Shown: positions 37,401 through 49,707 of the stretch, piece by piece
Numbering within the stretch: the stretch's first letter is position 1
Layout: each line of letters begins with the position of its first letter
Assembly (NCBI GenBank): GCA_013399855.1
Contig: VXAY01002204.1
Coordinates: forward strand, 124,001-188,000
From: Oxyruncus cristatus
Lineage: Eukaryota > Chordata > Aves > Passeriformes > Cotingidae
Direction: 5' to 3'
DNA length: 64,000 nt
The notes under the pieces: model-generated
What the model was told of the DNA's origin: nothing
The model's database searches: none
The model's input: the letters and a program-made list of their open reading frames with translations, nothing else
Made by a program: the position numbers and the translations under genes

Positions 37401-39924
37401 ATTGTTTAGGAGACCATTAGTGGACAGTGTCTCCCAGATACTAGAACGGACCCAGCTTCCTGGGTTTAGGCAGGAAACTGTTCCAGAGTCTGTTCACACA
37501 GACATACCTGGAGGAAGCTTTCAGGACTCAGGACTCTGCTCTGTTTGCTTTCTCACAATCCCCCAGTATGCTGTTGTCTTTTTTTTACCTTTCTCCTGTC
37601 ATCTGGCTTGAACATATTCTTTGCTCATCCTCTCTGTTTCTTCAGATCATCTGCAATTTTTCATACTTTTCCTGTTACCTCCCTGTCCTCTCTACGTGAC
37701 TGTAACATTGCCTCTGCTACTCCTGCTTGTCATCACTTGCCATCGATTTTTGGGTTCCATTCTCAGCAGAACTGCATCACCATGTTGGGACCCTGGATGA
37801 TCCTGAAACACTCCTGTTTCCAAAGGAAAGAAATGGTCCAGCTAGCCTTGTATGAAACTGCTTAGGTTTAATCTATTAATCTATTAGGTCAAACTATTTG
37901 TGGAAATTCCATGTTGCACCACACTTCACGCCAAGGCTAGCAGGTATGCACCTCACTGAAAACCTTTATCCTGGGAGATTATTAAAAAAATAACATTACA
38001 ATTCAAAGCAGTCTAAATAAACTGGATATCTGAGCAAGCCCAATCAATTGAGTGCTTTAACAGTTCTATGAAAAAAAAAAATCCTTTTTGTGTTGCATGT
38101 TTTTTGACAGGAGATAGGCCCCTAAGTCAGCTCAGCTATGAACAGTGGGTTGATGAGCATGCCGTGCAGTATAGCTGTAGCTATTATCTGGAATTCCACA
38201 TGTTGTAACCAGCTGATATTTTCTTGAGTTAGTCTGTGAGATCCTTAAATTCCACCTAAATTAACCTCTAAGTTCCTTTTTTTATTTTTTTTGGAATGTG
38301 ATCATACTATGGGGGTGCAACAAACCATTCTATACCATCACGAACCAATGCCCACAGTCAGCAGCAATGCACAAGATAAAATATCTGAACCTAGGTTTCT
38401 GTTATTTTCTCAGCCTTAGTTCTTATTTATGGACTTTCCCAGCAGTCTGTTCCATCAGGATCCAAGGTTGTTTTTTTTTTTATTTCAATGGATTTGCACT
38501 GTAGATAAAATGCTAGATTACCATCTTGTATTATGTACTTATGTGAGTTAGAAACAGTAGCAGAGATAAACGACAACCAAATCTTATAAAAAACTCCATC
38601 AGATTGTACCAGTGAATCTAAACTATACTGTGAGTGCTGTTGTAATACACTGTTATCTTTGCTCTGCCTTCTGCAAAAACAAAGGTTTAAAATGAAAGTG
38701 TGCTCTTCAAATAACATAGAAAATAATTTACATGTAATGACATGGTTTTCCTTATCCACATAAACCCATCTGTGCAACAGAGAATATGACAGAAATAGAA
38801 TTGTAAGGCAAGGGGGGGGAAAGATATCTATCTACCACATCAATGTTCATATAGTAGGCCAAATAAAGTAGTACATGAGCAATATAAAGTTCTGCCTACT
38901 ACCTGCTTGAAGGGACTGACTGATTTGCAAAAGTGACCAAAATCTTGTTATTCCTCCCAACAGTGTGGTGAGTGTGGTGGAACATATTCTGTGCCTTGGC
39001 TGGTCCGTTTCTGTATTGATTTTGAAATCATGTCACATCTGTGTGCTGGTCTTGTTTAAGCTGTACTGTAAACTGGGCCCCTGGTTTCTCTAATGTAGTT
39101 TATCCCATAGCATGCCAATATGGACATAAGAAAACAAACTCAGAGGGGATTCTCCAAAGTAGCTTTCTTCAACTAATTACAACTACTTCCTACCCCGCCA
39201 TCAGAAATCTGTCTACTGAGCTTCTTTATAGCCCAGACTGGCGGCACGTATTTGTGGTTATCCAGGTGCATATCCCTAGAGAAGCTTGAGGAACTCTCTT
39301 TTGTTAAAACACAGTGGTGTGTGGTATCATTTTGTAAATTGCAATCTCCATAAATTGGATACCTCTCTTTCCTTGGATATTTGCCTTTTGAACCCACTAT
39401 GGGACCAGTCTCTGACTTCAATTCTTGCAGGACTAGCGCAAGGATCCTGTTGTATGAGGTCTATAACTGGCTGGAATTGGGAGAAGGTAGAACAAATAGC
39501 AAATTTACATTAAAGCTTTTGGTTCTAATTGTCCATTTGGTTCTGCAGGTCAAAACGCAAATATTTTTTTCTTCTGTGTTACAAAATGTTCTCTGACTAC
39601 TAGGGGACATAAAATTGCATTTCCAGAAGTAATACTGTGTAGTAGCAGCCGTTCACCAGTTTGTAGCATAGAACACATGGTTGTTGGAGCTGGGTCTCAT
39701 TCTGATTGAACCGATGGTCTTGTTTATTGAGGTGTTATTTATTTTCCTCTCATGTACAATATGTATGATCTTCACTGTTTGGAAATTCAGACAAAGGGTT
39801 GCTGAAGTTACAGGATCGTCCTCTGTTCCTACTGTAATAAAGGCTTATACTTTGAAGTTTACTAAAAATAAGCTTTTCTTTTTTGAGTTTGAAAACTGAA
39901 TAAAGAGCTATGCTCTTTTTTTTT
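34483..39924. other. Non-coding AT-rich DNA up to the third gap
   Basis: About 5.4 kb without a recognised gene or transposon. A block at 37320-37860 is less AT-rich and has longer open frames (86 and 106 codons, plus strand), but no family is recognised. A frame at 39681-39899 has one hydrophobic stretch and no other support. The interval ends in a T run next to the gap. Confidence 0.6.
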
Positions 39925-40007
39925 NNNNNNNNNNNNNNNNNNNNNNNNNNNNNNNNNNNNNNNNNNNNNNNNNNNNNNNNNNNNNNNNNNNNNNNNNNNN
40001 NNNNNNN
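39925..40007. other. Assembly gap (N run, 83 bp)
   Basis: All bases are N, directly following a T run. A homopolymer probably caused the break. Confidence 0.99.
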
Positions 40008-40488
40008 GTCCTGCTGTGACTAGTTACCATACCAAGCATCTATTCACAATCCCCTATATTTAACTCTGGCATCAAATGGAGATCTTCTAAAACCTAAACT
40101 ACCTGATTTCCAAGGAAACTTGTTTTATCTCATAATTTGAGTGTTTTTAAACCCTCTAAGATCTGCAGTTTGTACAATTTATCTTTTTGAAGAGTCTTGT
40201 GACCTTCAGGCTGATTTTCAATGCTGTGTGTTGTTGTACTGGAACTGGAGACAAATTTTAAAAGTCTCAAATTCTAAGGATAAAAACTAGTATTATATTT
40301 AAACTAGTATTATATTTTATTAATGTTATAGTGGTTTACATATTTATAATCATATATAATGCAGAGATTTTGTGTTTTTTCCAAAGAAACCAAATATTTT
40401 TTTGTTTAACTTGTGTTGTTCTGATCAACTCTTGTTTTAGCAAAACAAATATAACCTCCTGAATATATTGCCAAAAAACTCAAGACAA
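40008..40488. other. Non-coding AT-rich DNA
   Basis: No gene. A short direct repeat of aaactagtattatatt occurs near 40285-40315. Confidence 0.6.
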
Positions 40489-40691
40489 TTAGATATTAGG
40501 AAGACATTCTTTGCTGTGAGGGTGGTAAGGCACTGGAACAGGTTGCCCAGAGAAGTTGTGGGTGTCCCGTATGGGCATCTGAGTGACCAGGTCTAGTGAA
40601 AGATGTCCCTGCCCATGATAGGGGGGTTGGATCCCTAGAGAGGAGGATCTTTGAGGTCCCTTCCAACCCACACCCTTCCATGATTCTATGA
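40489..40691 (+). mobile_element. CR1 LINE 3' fragment with small internal deletion
   Basis: Plus-oriented CR1 3' UTR: tgaggaagacattctttgctg-type start, then gaacaggttgcccagagaag, then gaggtcccttccaacccaca and a terminal octamer tgattctatg. Compared with the copy at 6250-6440 the segment after ggtgtcccg is shorter, so roughly 30 bp is missing internally. Confidence 0.92.
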
Positions 40692-43600
40692 CATTTAACC
40701 AGTAACAATTATTCCTCTTAGGCTTCAGGAACTCTAGATGTATCGCCTTGATGTAAAAACTCTGACTGAATCATCAACTGCCCACAAGATATATTTATCC
40801 AAAACATCTTGAGTTTCAGAAAATATATCATAGGACAAGGTGAACCCAGCAAAAACATTCAGCTTAAGTAAAATGTCTCTGGAAAAATGACAATTTATAC
40901 CATATTCTTTCTGCAGTCATTTCTTGATGGTAAGAGCTACACATTCTACAAATTAAGTTCTCTGCTGTTTAGATACCAGTAACAACTGATATCAGGCAAG
41001 CAAAGATGCCTGCTTGTTTTGCAGAGAAAAATAAAGGTTTACATTTTGGGGTGCTTTTTTACAGATATCCTTGCCATACATGGAATTTAGCCTACCTGTA
41101 TTTTTTTTTTCTTTTAAATACTTCTTATTGCATTATGGCTGGTCTGGGATGAAACAATACGTAATCCCTATTAGCCAAGACATAGAGAAACAGCAGGATA
41201 AGTATCATAATGCATAGACAAAAATTTCCCACATTTAATAGGAAGAACACTGTTGTCCAGGATTTCCCATGCAATATTTCAAACTTAGTTCAGTGCATTC
41301 TTTAAACTGAAATGTAGAACATATGAACTTCAGCTTCTAAACACTATGTCAGTGTTTGTTTGACTGCAGTTCATAGGACATAGCTTCCTGAGAATCAGAA
41401 ATTTCAGGGGAAGGAGCTTGCTTTCTGTGTAAGTCTCCACTGAATTTAGTTGATTTTAAATGTCTGTGGGGAATATATATTTATTTTTTAGAATTTCAGG
41501 CCTTACTGAAGAATTGAAATTCCAATTCCAAGATACATTATTTAATTCTCAGTGTTATCATATGACTTGCATTTCAACCTAAACTTACCTTGGCTACAGG
41601 TTTGTTTGTCCCTCCTAATAGTAACCTTACTTTGTCTTCTGGATAGCATATCATATCAACCTTTTACACACAGAAAAAAAAAAATAAAAACATGCACTAA
41701 GTGGCCTCAAAGCTTTCCAAAATTCTTTCACTAGACCATTTGCTCAGTGCACAAAGGTACCTTAAATATTTTCTATCCTTGTTTCAATGAACTCAGATGA
41801 GGAGAGTAGCTACTATTTTTCAGAAAAAAAAATATTTCTTTTTGTCTTTTAGGTCTCTTTTCTTAATTAGTGGTGAATACATATGAAAGATATGTCACTT
41901 TTGAGCCTCACTGCTGTTGTTATAAATGTTTCTGCCCCTTGGCTACCACTGGAAGCAGATGGTAGGCTGACAAGATCTATTTAAGTTCTGAGTGCCTTGA
42001 AGGAAGTAAAAGCAGTAAAGGAAGGTAATTTGAAGTATAGAGAGTATAAATCATACCTTCAACAACATAATTGTAAAACTAGGCTTTGATCCTGGAAGAG
42101 AAACTTCTCATACAGGAATCTGTGCTTGATACCATAATATGTGGTGATACTCTGTCAAAAAGTCTCCAGTGTAGATCCTTTTCAAAAGATCCCAAATGTT
42201 CCATGCCTTCCTGAGACTAAAGAATATGAGTGTCTGGGTCACATCACAGTCCCTTCAGCCCAGTGCCTTATCCTTGACAATGGTCAAAAGCTGAGGCTGA
42301 GGGAAAAGTGTAAGAACAGTGGAGTAATACATACATTTTGCCCCCACAACACTTGACCAATAATCAGTTATTTTCATCTATGCGTGTGATTGTCTGTGTA
42401 TTTCTTTATACTGCTGGATTTTAATTCCGTGGATCTGATAGGAATCACTGCAATCTGCTATTGCAATCATACACCTCTTAGAAGACCACCTCTATCACTT
42501 CTTTTTGGGTCTGTTGTACAGACAGTACACTGTAAATTTCTATGAAATTGTCTGTGAAGATGCCCAGCTATCTCCTTTGGATACAAGGAGAAACCAGCTT
42601 TGGCTGGGCTTCAGGTGTAGGTACTTCAATTAGTTATCTGAGAATATGAATTTTGTAGCTGACATTTGCTTTCAGAAGACAGATTTCTGCCAAGATTTGG
42701 CTGTCAGGAGACAAAAGAGATAGGAATAATATTATTTAGTGTTATAATAGTTGGTTATATGTCCAAGAAAGACTTTACTGGGATATCAAAATTTTGCATA
42801 TTTAGACATGGTTGGTGGACTAGATTCCTCAAAAAAATTGTAATTAGCAATTTTCCACCCTTCCATCATAGGGTGCTTTTTTTGTTGGTGGTTTTTTTTT
42901 TTTCTTTAGCATGTTTTATTAATTCATTTTTTTATACAGTTTGAAAATTTTGAACACATTATTAAGAAAAAAAGGTTAATAATATTTGGGGAAAATTAAA
43001 TAAGCATTATCAGCATTATCATTAATAGTTACTCATAAACTGAGAAAAAGTAGCAATTTTCTTGCATTGCACTATGTCAATAGTTAAATTGTTGCCCTAA
43101 AAAAGGCAAAGACTAACCTAAGAAGAGACATATTCTGGCAAAGTAATCAACATAAGTCTCTGACAAATATAGAGAAAGATTAGCTTGATTTTCATGTAAA
43201 AATGTTTTCTACCTTTTCTAATAACTCATAAGAGTTATTAAATATCTAGAAGTATTAATTTTTACATTTTGTTTGTTAAGCATGAAATGGGGCAAATTTA
43301 TCTTAATGCTAATTTTAATAATGGAATATTAAAAAATTACTAAAAATGAGATTGAAGGGGAACAAGGAAGTTTATAGGAGATAAAAAAGTAAGATGTTTC
43401 AGATGACAAAAATAAAGTTTAAGACTATTTAACACATATGATAATTTTTATTACATAAGTATACACATACATTCGTAAGCCAATTTTATGTTACTTGCCA
43501 GCTTCAGCAGTTACCTAGAGAACTTACTAAAAGCTGGAGGAAACCTGACTCAAAGAACTTGATCAATCACTGCAAATGTTTCACTTCCTACGAAAGAAAA

Positions 43601-46600
43601 AATATTTTACATGCTAATAATTGAGTTAAAAGGTCAAAAAAATCCAAGACTGCTAAGATCAGTCAAAAAAGAATGGTAAAAAATCTGTGGTACCAAGGCA
43701 TATATATATATATATATGCATGTAAGACAAAAGTTTGTTCCACTCTAGTAAAATGCCCTCAAAATTGAGCCTCAGACATGTCTACACTCTGCAGAGGAAA
43801 GAGACTCCAGCCAGAATAAGCCTTCTCCTGACCAAGGTGTCCGTATTATTCCAAGCGGAAAGGATCTCCTCATACAGCTCCAGAATTACTCTCTTAGATG
43901 TGCATCTTTCATACTTCACTGCTCACTACAAACATGATGTGGATTAATTTTCAAAGCGTGGGTGTGTTGTTAAAGGAAGGAAAAACCTTGTTAGACAAGT
44001 TTTGCTTTTTGTTCTTGGAATAAAGGAGTGGGATCGAAAGGCATATGAAAGTCAAAACCTGGTTATAATTAAGGTCTCAATTATAAATTTGTCCTGTTGA
44101 AATACAGCCTTTTACAGTGACCTGGAAGAAACTGACCTGGAACAAACATTTCTTTAAGGATGGTTCTCACTTAAAAGTCACAGTATTTTCCTTTGTTGTA
44201 CATGAGTCAACCACTGAAAAGCTCAAACAAACTGTGAAAGAGTTAGGAATACATAACAGAAAAGTTTTGAGTGACAGAATACGTTGCTTTACCTGTTCAA
44301 TTTAGTTTAATAAAACTTGACACTCTGGGAAAAATATATTGAGAAAGAGGTTAAGTTCTTGAGACTGGAAATAGCTAGTTTGGATAATAAAATTTTATGT
44401 GATTATAAATCTGTACTCAGAATTTATGTGTCAGGTAGTTTTTGTTGAGAGATATTTTTCCAATACAAATTCCAATACAAATAATAAAATTATTATTTTT
44501 AATTTATTTTTTTAAAAAAATCCAATATATATTGAAAAGACTCAGTAAAATATCATGCAAATTTTTGTTTTGAACTGCAGATTTTGACTGTATTATAAAC
44601 AGGAGCTAAAATAAAAACTAGTGTTTAGAGCTGCAAACATCTTTAGCTGTCAATTATGCCTGTAAATTGTATATTATTTTAATCCTAGATTTATGGTCAC
44701 AAGGCTACCTGACCATCTACTTAAAACACTTCAAAACATCATTAATTAAAAATATCTTGGCTCTTTGCACTTTCTCAATTTTTCTAAATCTAAATAGCTT
44801 CCCCTGTGTGCGGATAACTCCTCAAATATGTCTTTCTATCACATGCACCATGTTTTCTGTAGAACTTCTGCCTTCATAAGACAAAGTTTACATTTCTTAG
44901 GTGTATTGAAACGGAAGAAATTTTAGCAGCCTCAAAGTCTCATTGTATTCTTCTTTAAAATATCAGCCAGAACCATGTTTATTGCAAAACAAACGTGATA
45001 TAATAGGAGAATACTCCATAGCTCTCCTCTACCCGGTTGTCATGGTGGATTATCTTAGAGGAAAAATTGTCCAGATGGAAGAACAAGCTTAACTGAAGTC
45101 AACAGCAAGCATCATCTTGACAGGAATATGACCAAAATTTCCACAGAGTAAACTGCATTGAGGTAAGACGAGATGTTTTTGAAGCAACCTAGGCCCCCAA
45201 ACTGCAAGCTTTTGGTTAGTCAACAAACCAAATCTGACAACTTTGAAAATCTCATCCGTAAATCACAACTGAAACACAAATCTGACACACTCATTTAATC
45301 ACATTTAAGTGAATATCTCCCAATTAGAACAGATCCAACTCCAAGTTAAAATCTAATAAAATTCTGTCAGTGCTCAGTGATGTCTAACTTTTAGGCCCAA
45401 TCCTTAGCTTTGATTCCTAGCCTTCTCCAGTTGCTGTCATAAAAATTAATCCCAGTTAGGTAAACTAGAGCCTGTTAAGGTAACTAAATGAAAATGCTAA
45501 TGCTGTGGGATAAATGACCCTCCCTTGCATCTCAATGTGTTATTGATCCACACAAAGCACCCTTTACACTCAGGGTTTATTGCCTGGAATTTCACAAAAG
45601 CTTTCTTTGAAAAATGGAGACAGATGAAGCCTGGGAACCTCCTACACCTTAAGTCTAAAGCACTACATTTGAATACAGGAAAAAACAGGTACAATTCCCT
45701 ATTTTACCCAGACCTTGGCTTTCCTTTCATGGGGTAGTACTGAAAATCACAAGCTGGACCATTCAGAGTGAAAGGATGCTGTTAATTCTGCATATTTCCT
45801 TTGAAGTCATTCCACTCTCTAAGATAGCACAAAACATTGAGCGTGTCAGAGATCAAGAACATGTGCAAAGATTGACTAGACCAACAATCAGGGCATTTAT
45901 CTGTCAAGGGAAATTCAAAGGTTCCGGTTTATAATCTCAGACTTTTACCATTTATCTGTACAGTCTTTCAGAATTAGAGATAATACGATAGGACTTGCTT
46001 AACCCAGGAGAAATTATAGCAATTTTACAGTCTCTAGCAATTTAACATTAGCAAATTGTGAGCATAGAAAATGTTTATGAGATTAAATACATTATTCAGT
46101 TAATGATCTCTTTTGGCAGCAGATCCAGAATGAAGAATGCTTAATGGGTGTAGGTAACTCCTGCTGACCAGCTCTCTAAAAGATATGTGGTGATGACAGT
46201 CCTCAAGTGAAAATAGACATATGCATAATTTTCAGGACCTAAAATGCCTAATAGGAAACCACACCAGGGAGGATAATTCTCATAATTATAAACCTGTTAT
46301 ACGAACTTTGCATAAGTAAACCTGAGAGTCATAAAAACACTTATTAGGAAGATTCTGTGAATAAACAGTGGCAATGGTTATGGTTAAATGTCTCACTCCT
46401 TCTTTTATTTTTTTTCCCACTTATTCTGACAGGAAAGACCTGATGTGTATTTTATACATTTTGCTAAGACACTTCACAGTATAATTGCTACTCTATATTT
46501 CAACATCACAATAATTGGCACCGCTCTCAAACTCAGTGTCCTTTCTTGTGTCCTAGATGTCCTACTATTTAAGATGTTGTACTAAGTCTATTTCATAAAA

Positions 46601-46610
46601 TCAGAAAAAT
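40692..46610. other. Non-coding AT-rich DNA
   Basis: About 5.9 kb with no recognised gene. A (TA)n microsatellite lies at 43700-43717. A segment near 42230-42350 has the look of an old dispersed repeat (a less AT-rich island with no coding sense), but I cannot name it. Confidence 0.6.
43700..43717 (+). repeat. (AT)9 microsatellite
   Basis: Eighteen bases of uninterrupted alternating A and T. Confidence 0.95.
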
Positions 46611-47530
46611 AGAATTACAGAATCATAGAATGGTTTGGATTGAAAGGGTCCTTCAGATCAGATTGTTTGAAGGCCACATCCAACCTGGTCTTGAACACTT
46701 CCATGGAGGAAGCATCCACAACTTCTCTGGGCAACCTGGCCCAGTGTCTTACCACCCTCATTACAAAAAGGTTTTTCTTTATATCCAATCTAAACCTATC
46801 CTCTTTCAGATTAAGACTCTTGCTCCTTGTCTTATCACTGGAGGTCCTGCTAAAAAGACTATGCCATCTTCCATATAAGCCATCTTTAAGAATTCAAAGT
46901 CCTCAATAAGGTCTCCCTGGAGTCTTCTCTTTTCCAGACTAAACAACTCCAGCTCTCTCAGCCTTTCTTCACAGGAGTGCTGACCCATGGCCATCTTCTG
47001 GACACCTTTCAATGAATCCACATCTTTCCTGTGCTGAGGACCCAGACCTGTACACAGTACTCCAAGTGGGGTCTCACAAGAGCTGAGGAGAGGAGCAGAA
47101 TCACTTCCCTGGACCTGCTGGCCATACTGCTTTTGATGAAGCCCAGGATACGGTTGGATTTCTGGGTTGCAAGTACACATTGCTGTCTCATGACCAAGTT
47201 TTCATCCACCAGTATCCCCAAGTCATTCTCTGTATGGCTGCTCTCAGTCCATACACCTCCCAGCCTGTATTGATATTGGGGATTGCTCCAACAGGGTGTA
47301 GATATTTGCACTTGGTTTTATTGGACGTCATGAGATTTACATGGACCCACTCCTCCAGCCTTTCAAGGTCTCTCTGGATGATATTCCATCCTTTTTGTGT
47401 ATCCACTGCACCACTAAGCTTGGTGCCATCTGCAAACTTCCTGAGGGTGAACTCAATCTCACTCTCAATGTCAATAATAAAAACACTGATGAAGATCAAG
47501 CGGTGTCCCTCAGGGACACTTCTTACTGAT
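46611..47530 (-). mobile_element. CR1 LINE with decayed ORF2 C-terminal region
   Basis: A reverse-oriented CR1 of about 0.92 kb. Plus-strand 46611-46760 is the inverted 3' end (agaattacagaatcatagaa, then aaagggtccttcagatc). On the minus strand the C-terminal part of the reverse transcriptase is legible in two or three frames: near 47450-47380 a KFADGTKLSGAVDT stretch (FADG where active copies have FADD), then an RDLERLEEWVHVNLM stretch, then further downstream GFIKSSMASRSREVILL and EYCVQVW. Frameshifts and the altered catalytic box make it inactive. The 5' edge merges into a tandem repeat at 47518. Confidence 0.95.
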
Positions 47531-47582
47531 CACTTCTTTCACTTCTTACTGATCGCTTCTTACTGATCACTTCTTACTGATC
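47518..47582 (+). repeat. 14-bp tandem repeat at the CR1 edge
   Basis: The unit acttcttactgatc occurs at 47518-47531, 47541-47554, 47555-47568 (first base g) and 47569-47582, with a partial unit between the first two. It begins inside or at the 5'-truncated edge of the CR1. Confidence 0.92.
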
Positions 47583-47943
47583 CCTGTTTGGACACTGAGC
47601 CACTAATTGAAATTCTTTGATGTGGTCACCCAGACAATTTCTTATTCTTAACTTCTACGTCTGATAAAGACTTTGAGTGACTCTCAGAACCTGGGTATGG
47701 AGAGAGGGAAATCCATGTCATCCAGATTAATGAAATTTGTACCTTGAGTTCGAGATATAATTAGTGCTCAAATATTTGCAGAAAGTTATTGCAAAATTGA
47801 GATGCAAACATAGATGTGGTATTTTGAAAGAAAATGTGGGAATGCTTTGTCTGGGTGTCACCATTCAAATACATTTTATAAATTTAACTGGTGTTTGTAC
47901 ATTTTTAGTATGATTGTATGTATGACTGCATTTTGGAGTTTTT
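47583..47943. other. Non-coding spacer between CR1 and LTR
   Basis: About 360 bp of unique AT-rich DNA. No feature recognised. Confidence 0.6.
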
Positions 47944-47948
47944 ATGTA
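47944..47948 (+). repeat. Target-site duplication atgta (left)
   Basis: Five bases directly before the TG start of the LTR; repeated exactly at 49708-49712. Confidence 0.85.
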
Positions 47949-48022
47949 TGTCCTTGTTTCAGCTAGGGTAGAGTTAATTTCTTTTGAGTATCTGGTACAG
48001 TGCTGTGTTTTGGATTCAGAAT

Positions 48023-48036
48023 ATCATCATCATCAT
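48023..48036 (-). repeat. 3' microsatellite-like tail of the nested LINE
   Basis: Plus strand atcatcatcatcat, i.e. a short (ATG)n-type tail on the element's sense strand, ending at the junction with the LTR. Short tandem-repeat tails instead of poly(A) are typical of RTE and related LINEs. Confidence 0.8.
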
Positions 48037-48043
48037 GGCTAGG

Positions 48044-48057
48044 CTTTGCGAACAAAG
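48044..48057 (-). promoter_or_regulatory. 3'-UTR hairpin of the nested LINE (TTCG loop)
   Basis: On the element's sense strand the bases read ctttgttcgcaaag: a 5-bp stem with a TTCG (UUCG in RNA) tetraloop, 8 bases before the tail. A 3' stem-loop next to the tail is a known recognition signal for reverse transcriptase in some LINEs; its role here is inferred. Confidence 0.6.
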
Positions 48058-48074
48058 ATTAGAGAAGGACTCTA

Positions 48075-48155
48075 CCCACACTTGCTACAAGCACATTGAT
48101 GGCTGAAAAGGCCAATGTGAGATAGACAAGTCCGGTTGCAAAAGGCACAGTGGAA
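48075..48155 (-). pseudogene. C-terminal zinc-knuckle segment of the nested LINE ORF
   Basis: The minus strand encodes FHCAFCNRTCLSHIGLFSHQ followed by a Cys-rich end and a TAG stop at 48072-48074. The Cys-x2-Cys and His-x5-His spacing matches the C2H2-like finger that closes the ORF in this kind of LINE. It is in a different frame from the preceding conserved block, so a frameshift lies between about 48160 and 48190. Confidence 0.7.
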
Positions 48156-49407
48156 AGTCTCCTTTGGTGGTACTGGCAAGACTCAGTTCTTTCTGCATTG
48201 TCTTTTCTCCTCAGAAATGATTCTGTGAGTGATCTCAAAAGAGGCAGCAGCATTATAGATGGTGTGTCTCCACGTCTCCCAATTGGAGGCCAGAGTAGAC
48301 CAATGATGGTGGTTGATATGGCCGAGGCTGAGATGTTGTTTCAGGGGCTCCTCTCTTGTGGCAGCCAGTGGTGAGTTCACCATAGAGCACAATCTTGGGG
48401 AGACGGCAGTCCTCCATCCTGGAGACGTGCCCTGCCCAACACAGCTGTGTTCTCAGCACCATGGCCTCAATACTTGTGACCGCTGCCTGTTCAAGAACAG
48501 ACACACTGGTCACTTTGTCAGTCCAGTGGATGTTTAGGATTGTACGGAGGCCGCGCTGCTGATGGAAGTGTTCTAAGAGTTGCAAGTGGTGGCAGTAGAT
48601 GACCCAAGATTCGGACATATAAAACAGTAGACAAAACAACAGCTCTGTAAACACTAATCTTTATGCTTTTCTTCAGGTGTTTATTACACCAAACTCTTTT
48701 ACGGAGTCTCCCAAAAGCTCAATATGCCTTCGCTAGCCTGTTGTCTATCTCTTTGTCAATTTTACCGTCCGAGGGAATAACCCTTCCCAAATAAGTGAAC
48801 TGCTGCACTGACTTGAGCTCTGATTCACCAATGATGATATGGGGATGATGGAAAACTTCCTGAGGTGCAGGTTGGTAGAAAACTTCTGTCTTCTTCAAGC
48901 TAACTTCCAGCCCCAAAAAACTCAGCAGTCTCTGCAAAGCAGGATGTTAAATGCTGCAGGGCTGCTTCTGTGTGAGCAACTAGGGTGGCATCGTCAGCAA
49001 AAAGCAGCTCACGGACAACATGATTTAAAGGCTTAGTGTGGGCCTTCAGTTGCCTTAGGTTGAACAGGCTTCCATCAGTATGATATCGGATGTAGATACC
49101 GTTTTCTTCATCGAGGTCTGCCATGGCCCTTTGGAACATCATGCTGAAGAAGATCGGGAATAAAGTTGTTGCAAGAACGCAACCTTGTTTCACACCATTG
49201 GTTATTAGAAAGGGCTCAATGAAATGGTGTTGATAACACACTGATGTTTTGTTTTTTTGCAAAGTCATGTTTATCTTAAATCAAGGACTTTTTCTCATTT
49301 CTTGCTCCTCCACTGAGCGGGTACACAAAAGAAACTGTAGGGGCAGCATAGCCAGGAGAGGTGACCAGAACTGACCAGAGGGATAGGTCATACAACACTA
49401 CGCCCAG

Positions 49408-49415
49408 TATATAAA
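49408..49415 (+). promoter_or_regulatory. LTR TATA box
   Basis: tatataaa in the U3 of the split LTR, preceded by a cgcccag stretch and about 165 bp before the ATTAAA signal. Confidence 0.65.
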
Positions 49416-49573
49416 CTTGGGGAAGTTACCCAGAAGGGGGGCCAACCTGAGTTTGGGAAGGCAGGTCTGGCATTGATCAGTGGGTAGCAAGCAATTGTAT
49501 TGCACATCATTTGTTTTTTCCCTTATTTTTATAATTATTAATATCCTTTACAATTAATACTTTATTTTTTATT

Positions 49574-49579
49574 ATTAAA
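49574..49579 (+). terminator. LTR polyadenylation signal ATTAAA
   Basis: An ATTAAA variant signal follows the AT-rich R region of the LTR, with a CTTATCTC stretch after it. Confidence 0.5.
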
Positions 49580-49707
49580 CTGTTCTTATCTCAACCTACA
49601 AGTTTTACTTTGATTATCCTCCCCATTCCACTGGTTTGGGGGAGAAGAAGAGGGTTGAGAGAGCAACTGAGTGGTGCTTTATTTCCAGATGGGCTTAAAC
49701 TACAACA

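Larger units (their letters stand above)
48022..49225 (-). mobile_element. RTE-like non-LTR retrotransposon, 5'-truncated, nested in the LTR
   Basis: A minus-strand LINE fragment of about 1.2 kb that is clearly not CR1. Reading from 49225 downward: NGVKQGCVLA, a reverse-transcriptase motif, near 49200-49170; the catalytic motif C as LLFADDATLV near 49010-48980; EVSLKKTEV and QQFTYLG in another frame (48910-48770); a SWVIY and RWAGHV-like thumb region (LCWAGHVSRMEDCRLPK) near 48460-48400; HTIYNAAASFE near 48260-48225; a terminal zinc knuckle (Cys-x2-Cys...His...His, 48075-48155); and a stop at 48072-48074. At least three frameshifts separate the pieces. The fragment starts inside the RT domain, so the endonuclease is missing. 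The 3' UTR is only about 50 bp and ends in an ATC-repeat tail (ATG-type on the element's strand). This layout fits RTE-type elements such as AviRTE; an I/Nimb-type element is the main alternative. Confidence 0.85.
47949..49707 (+). mobile_element. ERV solo LTR, split by a nested LINE
   Basis: The element starts tgtccttgtttcagc and ends ctacaaca, has TG...CA ends and is flanked by the 5-bp duplication atgta on both sides, which fixes its borders and fits an ERVL-type or related avian retrovirus. Without the nested insertion (about 48022-49225) the LTR is about 555 bp. The plus-strand order is: U3 start at 47949-48021, resumption at about 49226 (tgttgataacacactgatg), a TATA box at 49408-49415, an ATTAAA signal at 49574-49579, and the closing U5. 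From memory the start and end sequence match a widespread avian ERV LTR family; I cannot name the subfamily. No internal viral genes are present. Confidence 0.85.
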
